Positions 1 to 6,023 of a stretch of 12,060 nt of DNA are shown one piece after another (the stretch's first letter is position 1; each line of letters begins with the position of its first letter). Made by a program: the position numbers and the translations under genes. Source of the DNA: Acidobacteriaceae bacterium (lineage in GTDB: Bacteria; Acidobacteriota; Terriglobia; Terriglobales; Acidobacteriaceae); the NCBI GenBank assembly GCA_003135315.1, contig PLBD01000531.1:1-12060 (forward strand), read 5' to 3'. The notes beneath the pieces are model-generated. The model saw nothing but the letters and a program-made list of their open reading frames with translations, was not told the DNA's origin and ran no database searches.

Positions 1-1120
1 CCGTATCGTCCAGCACAATGAATTTGATCGGTATACCCGACTTGGGAACGAAGCTGTAACAGGCAAAGTCCTGATCGAGGTTATCCTGGGTGAAACCGTG
101 ACCGACCGGGCTGGAGGTAGTGGTGAAGAATTCCTTCATCCAGCTCAGGGTGGTCGACGCAGGAGTAGCCAGCGAACGGCGGTTTGCGTCCGCAACCACA
201 ATTGGGGGCGTGGGAAAGTCCGCCTCCGGCCCGCCTCCGAAGATGTCACCGTAAACCGTCGTACCATCGATTACGCCCATATAGGCGCCGGTAGCATTGA
301 CCGAATTGGGATTTGGCGTTGGGTCAGCTTCCATATTGAGGATGGTGCTGGCGATGTGGGCGTTCCTGGTCTTGGCGTTTTCAAAGGCGGTGCCCATCCA
401 GAACTGGTCGTGATTGCCGATGACCTGGTACCAGGGAAGATCGCGGTTGAGTCCAGCGGCGTGGAAAGGCTTCTGATAATCAATAGTGGAAGCCCCGACA
501 TTTGCCCCTGAGCTGGGGGTAATGACCCTGCCGTCGATCGTATCAATGAACCAACGCAGTTCGTTGTATTGTGTGTTATTGCAAGCGTCTCCGAGCGATA
601 AGCCGAAATCGAACGGCCTCAGCCTGTGCAGCGCATTGATAGTCTGGATGGCGGCGTCGAGCACCTGTGACGTCGAGAGGAGAACTGGCGAATAGGCCGA
701 CGACAAGCCGCTGGAGGCTGTACCGTAGCGTGCGCTCCAGCCAATGTAAATAGGCTGGGCGGGAGATTCTTTGTCGGCAATATGAATGTCGGAAACAGAA
801 AAGTAGGACACCAGGCGTGCCACGTTGGGCGCACCCCTATAGTTGGGCGCAATGTCCCTCCGCAGCTGATGATTCAACGGGCTGCCGATGTTCCAGGCGC
901 TGTAACCGTATTGGGCGTAGAGCGCTACGTCTCCCGGATTGAGTTGCCGGGTGGTGAGAGGGATTGCAACTGGCAGCACCTGCTGTTCGGCGGTGGTGTA
1001 AACCTGGCTTACGATCGGCCAGGATACGACTTGCGGGCCGCTTGGGTTACCCGGGCTGCCTCCGCAGGAAGCCAACTGCGATGCGCCAAATCCGATACCC
1101 GCGCTTTTGACGAAATCCAT
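1..1120 (-). CDS. Secreted metallophosphoesterase with long inserts, 3' end outside window
   Basis: The reverse strand is open in one frame from the ATG at 1120 to the window edge (373 codons), with no stop. Metallophosphoesterase motifs appear in order: SDIHIADKESPAQ (residues 110-122, with the D-x-H metal ligands), GLSLGDACNN (173-182, the GD block) and VIGNHDQF (233-240, the GNHD block). The wide spacing between blocks fits the long-insert families I know as TIGR03767/TIGR03768 (PPA1498/RPA4764 types), which usually carry Tat signals. Here the N-terminus is short and hydrophobic and ends in LASC (Cys19), which matches a lipobox, so a lipoprotein is likely. AAGGA sits 7 nt before the ATG and supports this start; the frame stays open upstream to a TAG near 1365. 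The family is usually about 500 residues, so roughly the last quarter is missing. The substrate is unknown. The family call is confident, the exact subfamily less so. Confidence 0.88.
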   Translation of the reverse strand, partial: MDFVKSAGIGFGASQLASCGGSPGNPSGPQVVSWPIVSQVYTTAEQQVLPVAIPLTTRQLNPGDVALYAQYGYSAWNIGSPLNHQLRRDIAPNYRGAPNVARLVSYFSVSDIHIADKESPAQPIYIGWSARYGTASSGLSSAYSPVLLSTSQVLDAAIQTINALHRLRPFDFGLSLGDACNNTQYNELRWFIDTIDGRVITPSSGANVGASTIDYQKPFHAAGLNRDLPWYQVIGNHDQFWMGTAFENAKTRNAHIASTILNMEADPTPNPNSVNATGAYMGVIDGTTVYGDIFGGGPEADFPTPPIVVADANRRSLATPASTTLSWMKEFFTTTSSPVGHGFTQDNLDQDFACYSFVPKSGIPIKFIVLDDT

Positions 1121-1421
1121 TTTCTGTTCCTTGACCTTGTTCGCCTCGGAATCGCGTGGGTTTCCCAATATCTCAACGCCACTGGTTGCTGGCGCTCCCC
1201 TGGCCGTGTCTCGCATAGAACGTCTCGCTTGCCTTTCTGATCTGTCGAGCAGTGCATCGCAACCGTTCGCGGGACAGGATTCGTCATTGGTCTCATCGGC
1301 TCTGCAAACGGCGATCACATCTGAAAGAGATGGGTAGAGCAGGTGACTGTCCACAGGACCCTAGGAGAGGGGAAGCGAGGTGCTCTGTTATGAATAGGTT
1401 GGAACCCAACGTTGGAATCGC

Positions 1422-1435
1422 CACTGACGTCAGTG
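1422..1435. repeat. Perfect 14-bp palindrome
   Basis: CACTGACGTCAGTG equals its own reverse complement. Just upstream, GTTGG / CCAAC / GTTGG segments (about 1398-1416) can also pair. The site lies about 300 bp upstream of the phosphoesterase start and 400 bp upstream of the decayed gene. It may be an operator for a dimeric regulator, but nothing else in the window repeats it. Confidence 0.4.
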
Positions 1436-1718
1436 AGGAGAACTGTTTGGTTCTGGGACAGTGTGCGGGATTGAACCAGCCTTGTTCTCCTTAGTGGAAG
1501 CCCTCGCCCTAAATCGTGGAGGCAGGAGCAATCGGGCCGCCGGCCCTCTCCCTCCACGCCCAAGTGCCTGCCGAACCTGGCAACAGAACGGCCCCAGGAA
1601 TTCGGAGCCACTTCGGAGGAACGACACCAAAGTCCTGCTCAACTGCGATTGGCAACGGATGCCTTTCGCCGGGGATCCAGTCAGTACCGCTTCGCTCAAC
1701 TCTGCAGATACCAAGTCG

Positions 1719-1736
1719 TTTCGCGAGGTCGCGAAA
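1719..1736. repeat. Short hairpin (7-bp stem, 4-nt loop)
   Basis: TTTCGCG and CGCGAAA flank AGGT, giving a perfect 7-bp stem. It lies about 100 bp upstream of the decayed secreted-protein gene, and no T-run follows on either strand. It could be an operator or leader structure, and it is not a standard terminator. Confidence 0.35.
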
Positions 1737-1823
1737 GGCGGGACACGTTTACTCCGGTGCTGTTTTCGAGATCTGAAGGGCAAATCCGGTTAAGACAAGG
1801 CCTGCCGGTGTCCGACAGAATTC

Positions 1824-1829
1824 AGGAGG
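1824..1829 (+). promoter_or_regulatory. Strong ribosome binding site before an ATA codon
   Basis: AGGAGG is the best ribosome site in this part of the window. Its 5-nt spacing points to ATA at 1835 and not to the TTG at 1853, which is 23 nt away. This is the main reason for thinking that the start codon was once ATG and has mutated. Confidence 0.5.
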
Positions 1830-1834
1830 GGCAG

Positions 1835-2311
1835 ATAAATCAGAGTCGTGGGTTGAGATGTCTTGGCTTCGCTGTCATTTTGATTATCGTCCAGCCGGGA
1901 CTGCTGTCCGCCCAGGATCATCCCAACCGAGCAACGATTGATGTTTCGTTTGATTTCGATATCTCGAGTAGCAAACTGACGGCCGGTCCGTACTCGCTTG
2001 ACCTCATCGCCCCCACCTACGTCATGTTGCGCAGCCAAGACGGCAAGGTGCGGCAGAAACTGTACTTTATCCAGACGGCCGTGGCGGGCAAGAATTCCAC
2101 GGCGCCATGTACCAGGGCCCTGGTGAAGTGCTGAGCGTCATCGGAGGTGGTCGTTACGTTGCGCAACGTCAAGTATTACTTGTCCGAAGTCTGGGGCTGG
2201 TTAGGCACGGCGCTTATGAGCTCATTCATACCCAAAGCGAGCGACCCGACCAAACGTATTCCGCTGATGTCGGCAAGAAAAGACGTGGCCAGGCCCGCGC
2301 TCAGTCCGTGA
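1835..2311 (+). pseudogene. Decayed small secreted protein (ATA start, in-frame TGA)
   Basis: One reading frame carries a small exported protein broken in two ways. A strong AGGAGG (1824-1829) stands 5 nt before ATA (1835), where a start would be expected. The next residues give a good signal peptide: N-terminal arginines, then GFAVILIIVQPGLL, with cleavage likely after LSA (residue 26). The mature part has VSFDFDISSSKLTAGPYSL (residues 37-55) and LRSQDGK, resembling small Acidobacteria proteins with an F-D-F...L-x-A-G-x-Y pattern. A TGA at 2132-2134 interrupts the frame. The same frame then continues with VVVTLRNVKYYLSEVWG, which resembles the C-terminal half of that family, to a TGA at 2309. 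No frameshift is needed. The full frame is 158 codons, a plausible family length. The family match is from memory. A sequencing error, or a start from TTG at 1853, cannot be excluded. Confidence 0.6.
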
Positions 2312-2645
2312 TTGTGGTGATCCCCATCGACATACTTTGGTGGAGTCGGATGCACTGATGAGGTCCGAGCGACCTCACGAAGGGACGTCGAAGGTGATAT
2401 CCGCAATTCTATCCATCCCCCCCGAGACTCATTCCCCGCCCCTTCTTCTTCGGCTTCTATTCCGATGACAGTCATATCCCGCACTGTCACAGTGTCATGA
2501 GATGTGGGTCACTGCGCAAGAGCGTACCTACTGTAGAAACTTAGCCATCAGGACGACCCTGGTCGTCAAGCAAACTCGCTTCTGGAATTAGTGCTACCCC
2601 CGAGGCGATCTAAATTTCCGTGGCGTCTATCGCGCAGGAACGATT
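2312..2645. other. Intergenic stretch with two small hairpins
   Basis: No gene is supported here. GAGGTC/GACCTC (2360-2365 and 2371-2376) forms a 6-bp stem with a 5-nt loop shortly after the decayed gene, but no T-run follows. TGACAGT/ACTGTCA (2466-2472 and 2483-2489) forms a 7-bp stem and overlaps CACTG-TCA-CAGTG (2482-2494). These could be terminator remnants or operator sites for the downstream membrane-protein gene. No clear promoter hexamers are visible. Confidence 0.4.
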
Positions 2646-3410
2646 GTGCTGAACAACGTTTGTATCATCACCGCTTGTGTCAGCTCAGCAGTGGCCTTTC
2701 TGTATCTGGTGAAGCGCACGACGGCGGAGCCCTCGCGCGAGAAATCCAATGAATTCACCGGCGCCGTCGTGGCGGTTATCGGTACGACCTATGCCGTGCT
2801 GCTCGCCTTTATGCTGGGCGGCGTATGGAGCATGTTCCGGGAGGCTGAAGCCAATGTGGAGCAGGAAGCCAGCGCAGCAATCAACATCTATCGCATCGCC
2901 GCACAAATCAAAACCCCAGAAGCTGATCAGATCCAGGAGATCTGCCGGAGTTACGCGCAAAATGTAGTCAATCGTGAGTTTCCTGCCTTGGAGGAGCGGG
3001 GGCAGATGAGCGTGGAAGGCAGTCAGATGATTAACCAACTCTGGAGACTCCTGGAGCAGAGCAAAGTCCGTTCGGAGAACGACTCGATCGCTCTTAACCA
3101 GATGATGGAGGAGTTGCGAGGCCTGACTGAACACCGGCGCTTGCGTGCCATGCAAGGCCGCGAGGGGCTTCCTGGAATCTTATGGGCCGTGCTGATCGCC
3201 GGCGGCGTCATTACGGTTGCGGCTTCCTGCTTCTTCGGCGTGCCCCAGTTTCGCTTTCACCTCCTGGAGGTGTTGGTGCTGAGTTTCCTGATCTCGCTAG
3301 TGCTGGTTGCCATCGCCGACATCGACCGGCCCTATCAAGGACCGGTGAGGGTGGCGCCCGACGGGTTTCGCTACGCCATCCGCACGATGAGCAACGAACC
3401 CGGCCCCTGA
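2646..3410 (+). CDS. DUF4239 (bestrophin-like) membrane protein
   Basis: This 254-residue protein has four predicted membrane helices at about 7-23, 39-60, 177-198 and 206-226, with a long polar, probably helical stretch between the second and third. That layout matches DUF4239, a family related in fold to bestrophin channels. The match is supported by FTGAVVAVIGTTYAVLLAFM (37-56), the acidic EAEANVEQEASA segment after helix 2, and DIDRPYQGPV near the C-terminus. The biochemical role of the family is not established; an ion-channel-like function is only suggested by the bestrophin relation. The start is GTG at 2646, with AGGA 6 nt upstream; the frame is open back to a TAG at 2589, but no better start exists. 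The gene appears complete and stands alone between two decayed genes. Confidence 0.88.
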   Translation: MLNNVCIITACVSSAVAFLYLVKRTTAEPSREKSNEFTGAVVAVIGTTYAVLLAFMLGGVWSMFREAEANVEQEASAAINIYRIAAQIKTPEADQIQEICRSYAQNVVNREFPALEERGQMSVEGSQMINQLWRLLEQSKVRSENDSIALNQMMEELRGLTEHRRLRAMQGREGLPGILWAVLIAGGVITVAASCFFGVPQFRFHLLEVLVLSFLISLVLVAIADIDRPYQGPVRVAPDGFRYAIRTMSNEPGP

Positions 3411-3481
3411 GGCACCTTAAGTCACTTTCTGCCAGGACTCAGTTCCTCCGCTCAATCTCCGGCTTGAGAAAGGCAGGGTGT

Positions 3482-3944
3482 ATGGTTGCTGCCGCCTCTG
3501 CCGTAGCTTCTCTCAATCCTGTCGACGATGTGTTCAAGAATCTGTGCGTGAATGCGGGAAAGGGCTTCACGTCCGCTGAAGCCCAGGCGCGTGCCGCGAA
3601 GGGATACCGCACGCTGGCTGGTGCGCGCGCCGACGACAGGGGCGGATGGGCGCAAGAGCTGGGGCACATCGTGGGAATGACAGGCGACGGGGTTAACGAT
3701 GCTCTCGCGTTGAAGCAGGCGGATGTGGGGAATTACGGTCTCATGTGCGACGGCGGGGACGCGCGCAGCGGCAGCTTGATTCTCACAGAGCCAGGGCTGG
3801 CAGTAATTATTCGCGGTGTCGAAGAATCTCGGCGCACGTTTCGAGCGCATGATGGCCTACGCATACGATCGGGTTGCCATGACATCACCGCGGAAGAACA
3901 AGTGGAGCGGTTCAAGCAAGAGGAAGAGGAACAGGAAGAAGTAG
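3482..3944 (+). pseudogene. Collapsed remnant of a P-type cation/proton ATPase
   Basis: The clearest block is GHIVGMTGDGVNDALALKQ (TGDGVND at 3680-3700), the hinge motif of P-type ATPases, with Leu in place of the usual Pro in NDAPAL. It is followed by ILTEPGLAVIIRGVEESRRTF, typical of PMA1-like proton ATPases. At about 3842 one extra C shifts the frame. The next frame continues as ERMMAYAYDRVAMTS, like the family's 'RMxxYxxxRI', and stops at 3942-3944. The N-terminal part, VDDVFKNLCVNAGKGFTSAEAQAR, resembles the extreme N-terminus of the same family. The segment AAKGYRTLAGARADDRGGW resembles the nucleotide-binding domain. The A domain, the DKTGT phosphorylation site and nearly all membrane helices are absent. 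About 150 codons survive of an expected 800 or more, so at least two internal deletions are inferred. Without the phosphorylation site it cannot pump. The limits are approximate. Confidence 0.75.
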
Positions 3945-4462
3945 CCTCGGGGACCGCAAAGCTCCTTAAATCGATGCCGGATCAGCGCTGATGGTTGAAG
4001 GTCGGGGATGGGACCGATCGCCAAGCCCTGAGAAACAGCCGCACTCTCAACGTCAGGCAACGCTCACAGCAAGAATCCGCTGGTGGCGCCCCGGGAAATC
4101 AACGGCCGGACACAGGTATCAGGCTTGATCCTTCATGTGGCTGCGCGCTTCCTCCACTCGCCAAGACTCGGTCTTCGGATTGAGATGTCTTCGCAGTGGC
4201 CGCTCCAACTCGAGTTTGCAATAATCATTTTGCCATCTTAGCCGAGACAATCGAGCGCCGACGTCGGAAGGTGAAAAGGCGCGAATAACTCTCCGTTGGC
4301 CGGAGACCCTGAAGGAAGCCAATCGATACAACCTCACAGGAATGAAGCTCCCGCTTAGGGCGATCTTGGAAGATACTTCAGATTCTCACTTGCCGTAGGC
4401 CACAATCGGGCATCAGCCGCCCGGACCGCGGACGATTGTCAGCGCTTTACGCTCACATCAAG
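3945..4462. other. Gene-poor stretch after the ATPase remnant
   Basis: No gene is supported. An unrecognised 72-codon frame on the reverse strand (4119-4337) has no clear start site or domain and is not annotated. ACAATCG/CGATTGT (4402-4408 and 4433-4439) forms a 7-bp stem with a 24-nt spacer, about 24 nt beyond the stop of the reverse-strand gene at 4463. It could be a weak transcription end, but no T-run follows. Confidence 0.4.
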
Positions 4463-4798
4463 CTATCTTCCTACAGCCCGACTCAGGATCACCGCTAGTT
4501 CCTCCATTGCCTGCGGAGCGTCCTCGGTTCCCCAGGCGCACAGCAGCTTCACCCCGGCCCGGTGCATGGCTGGAGCTTGGGCAATCAGGCTAGCGTTTGC
4601 ACGGCATTCCTCGACGGATGAGGCGTCCGCCGCACGGGCAATCTGGCATCGGCCCCTCGCCGGAGACTCGCCAACGATAACCCAGGCATTCTTGGACGTG
4701 CCCTCCAAAATGTGCCATGGCTCAGGAGTATATGCCACGGGGGTAGAAGTATCGCTGCGATTGTCTGAGCGGACACGGCCGGTTGGGTTCACTTTCAA
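4463..4798 (-). CDS. Small 'TPxPW...ANAxLIAxAP' protein, phage/accessory type
   Basis: The 111-residue protein contains YTPEPWHILEGTSKNAWVIV (23-42) and CRANASLIAQAPAM (65-78). I recognise this pairing of an H/Y-TPxPW opening with an ANARLIAAAP-like segment from many short proteins of unknown function in phages, prophages and accessory islands. No catalytic residues are evident. The start is uncertain. The TTG at 4798 has AAGGAG with 7-nt spacing and is preferred; an upstream GTG at 4840 would add 14 residues with no ribosome site; a GTG at 4738 would begin just before the TPEPW motif. The gene stands alone on the reverse strand between the ATPase remnant and the polysaccharide operon. No other phage genes are visible nearby, so it may be a leftover of an integrated element. 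Its role is unknown. Confidence 0.6.
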   Translation of the reverse strand: MKVNPTGRVRSDNRSDTSTPVAYTPEPWHILEGTSKNAWVIVGESPARGRCQIARAADASSVEECRANASLIAQAPAMHRAGVKLLCAWGTEDAPQAMEELAVILSRAVGR

Positions 4799-5092
4799 CG
4801 GAGCGCTCCTTACTGAAGTTTTGGCCCGGGAGAGTATCACGCGTGCTGCAACTGGGTGACAAATTGTAGGAAAAGCAAGCTTCAGTCCAAAGCATATTGG
4901 CTGAGACCAAGCAATGTCCAGACCAAGGGCGATTTCCTCTCCATCCTGCTGATTAACTGCTTTAAGAGTGTCCTATGTCCCTCGTGATTTCGTCATGTGC
5001 GGCACCAAGGGCTTGCTCCGTATGAGCGGGTCGAATGACGTTTTGCTCGCAAGAATAATCCCCTAACTAGCTGGATACAAAAGGCTTATAAA

Positions 5093-5146
5093 AATAGCAC
5101 TAATAGGCCTTGTAAATGTGTATCTTTGTGATAGTTTAGTGCTATT
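5093..5146. promoter_or_regulatory. 11-bp inverted repeat upstream of the operon
   Basis: AATAGCACTAA (5093-5103) and TTAGTGCTATT (5136-5146) are perfect reverse complements separated by 32 bp. The half-site centres are 43 bp apart, close to four helical turns, so two protein dimers or tetramers could bind on the same DNA face. As RNA it would form a long hairpin instead. The position in the A+T-rich region, about 220-270 bp before the first operon gene, favours a regulatory role. Confidence 0.5.
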
Positions 5147-5195
5147 AAATGCGACCACTAAAATGACGACTACTTAAGTTCGCATATACCACTAA
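5098..5195. repeat. Four copies of CACTAA, one inverted
   Basis: CACTAA occurs at 5098-5103, 5156-5161 and 5190-5195, and as its complement TTAGTG at 5136-5141. The last copy lies in ATACCACTAATGTAT, whose ends (ATAC/GTAT) also pair. This density within 100 bp suggests binding sites for one regulator. The motif is short, so part of the clustering could be chance in A+T-rich DNA. Confidence 0.4.
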
Positions 5196-5361
5196 TGTAT
5201 GGAACTGGCTCGCTTTTCTTCTGCGCGATTTTGAACAAACCTTGCGCGACATGCCGTCCAAGTACCTGAAGAGTTAGAGGCTGCGATCGGCGAAATTGTC
5301 ACGAGAAGCCTTGTTGGTGGGAACCGCCGAAAAGAACCGATGGGACTCAATTGGCGGAGCT

Positions 5362-5913
5362 ATGTCCAGCAGACAACCGGGGTCGCCTATGAATGGGCAC
5401 GAAGAGGTTCCGTTTGCGGAGAACCATGACTGGTACGCATTGCAAACTCGCGTGCGTTTTGAAAGGAAGATCTGCCAGCAAGTGCAAGGGAAGCATTTGG
5501 AGGCGTACGTCCCGATTACTCGGGACCGGCGTCGTTGGACGGACCGCTGTCAGACGATTGAAGTGCCGCTGTTCCCCGGGTATGTCTTCGTGCGCGCCTT
5601 CTCCGATCCGGCGGCTCGCTTGACCGTCCTGCAGACGAGCGGGGCCTACGCGTTCGTTACTTTCAATAGTGTCATAGCTTCTATCCCAGACCAGCAGATC
5701 AAAGACCTGCAGCGAATCGAGAGTCAGAATACTTCATGCTCTCCGTATCCTTTTCTCAAGAGCGGGCAGAGGGTCCGAATTTGCGGGGGATCGCTGGATG
5801 GGTTGGAGGGCATTTTTGTTGCCGAGCACGGCCGGAAATTGGTCATCTCAATCGAGCCCATGCAGCGCTCCGTTGCGATCGACCTAATGGCGTATGACCT
5901 TGAAGTTGTCTGA
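5362..5913 (+). CDS. UpxY/LoaP-like NusG paralogue (operon antitermination factor)
   Basis: This is a NusG-type transcription factor that probably rides with RNA polymerase to prevent early termination within the polysaccharide operon it heads. The NGN domain spans about residues 22-115 and contains DWYALQTRVRFERKICQQV, the pattern RRRWTDRCQTIEVPLFPGYV (57-76) and FVRA. The KOW domain follows (about 130-165) with LKSGQRVRICGGSLDGLEGI. The total of 183 residues is typical of the specialised paralogues in Bacteroidetes and Acidobacteria and shorter than RfaH-containing fusions. The start is uncertain: ATG 5362 has GGAG only 2 nt upstream, ATG 5389 has no clear ribosome site, and the frame is open back to TTG 5296. 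The wza-like gene follows after a 110-nt gap holding a hairpin. A housekeeping NusG is unlikely, since that normally sits beside secE and ribosomal genes. Confidence 0.9.
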   Translation: MSSRQPGSPMNGHEEVPFAENHDWYALQTRVRFERKICQQVQGKHLEAYVPITRDRRRWTDRCQTIEVPLFPGYVFVRAFSDPAARLTVLQTSGAYAFVTFNSVIASIPDQQIKDLQRIESQNTSCSPYPFLKSGQRVRICGGSLDGLEGIFVAEHGRKLVISIEPMQRSVAIDLMAYDLEVV

Positions 5914-5917
5914 AACA

Positions 5918-5941
5918 TGGAGTGGCTTCACTTGCCATCCA
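5918..5941 (+). promoter_or_regulatory. Hairpin just after the upxY-like gene
   Basis: TGGA-G-TGGC pairs with GCCA-TCCA around the loop TTCACTT, giving 8 base pairs with a single bulged G, four nucleotides after the stop codon. A pyrimidine-rich stretch (GCCTTTCTT) follows about 7 nt later, too weak for a standard intrinsic terminator. It may be an attenuator or pause on which the upstream antitermination factor acts. That role is inference. Confidence 0.35.
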
Positions 5942-6023
5942 GAACCGCCTTTCTTGGGTCGGTACCGTAGCTGAACCCTCTCTTCTTAGCAACAAACCCA
6001 CGCAGCAGAACTTTGGGGAGACA

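Larger units (their letters stand above)
1121..1834. other. Gene-poor stretch between two divergent genes
   Basis: I see no convincing gene here. The open frames on both strands around 1430-1793 have no recognisable domain, no good ribosome site, and low-complexity composition. The stretch should hold the promoter of the reverse-strand phosphoesterase and that of the decayed gene starting at 1835, but no clear -35/-10 pair is visible. It does contain a perfect 14-bp palindrome and a 7-bp hairpin, listed separately. Confidence 0.5.
4799..5361. other. Upstream region of the polysaccharide operon, partly A+T-rich
   Basis: No gene is supported. The stretch separates the reverse-strand small protein from the forward operon, so it should hold promoters for both. 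Between 5041 and 5200 the base composition drops to about 34% G+C (hand count), far below the neighbouring genes. TATAAA at 5087-5092 could serve as a -10 element, but no good -35 stands at the right distance, so no promoter is assigned. The repeats in this stretch are listed separately. Confidence 0.5.

Noticed and set aside
98..511. Forward ORF of 137 codons at the left end, and others at 486-695 and 782-1240
   Set aside because: They lie opposite the phosphoesterase frame, which carries clear catalytic motifs; no domain or ribosome site supports the forward frames.
1430..1793. Overlapping open frames on both strands
   Set aside because: Arg/Pro/Ser-rich translations with no recognisable motif or start signals; typical chance frames in G+C-rich DNA.
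2132..2134. In-frame TGA as a possible selenocysteine codon
   Set aside because: The context (KC before, ASS after) is not a redox motif known to me, no suitable stem-loop is evident directly after it, and the missing ATG argues for decay.
2685..3155. Reverse ORF of 156 codons
   Set aside because: Antisense shadow of the DUF4239 membrane-protein gene.
3182..3481. Upstream extension of the ATPase-remnant frame
   Set aside because: It overlaps the DUF4239 gene in another frame and reads as arginine-rich nonsense; only the part after 3482 matches a family.
4119..4337. Reverse 72-codon frame
   Set aside because: No recognisable family, no good ribosome site; cannot be told from chance.
4402..4439. 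7-bp inverted repeat as terminator of the reverse-strand small gene
   Set aside because: 24-nt spacer and no T-run on the transcribed side; kept only as a remark in the intergenic entry.
5296..5361. TTG-initiated extension of the NusG-like gene
   Set aside because: No ribosome site at a suitable distance, and family members start 10-25 residues before the WYAL motif.
5922..6023. Upstream extension of the wza frame
   Set aside because: It would put 34 polar residues before a good signal peptide; GGGGAG near 6015-6020 marks the real start.
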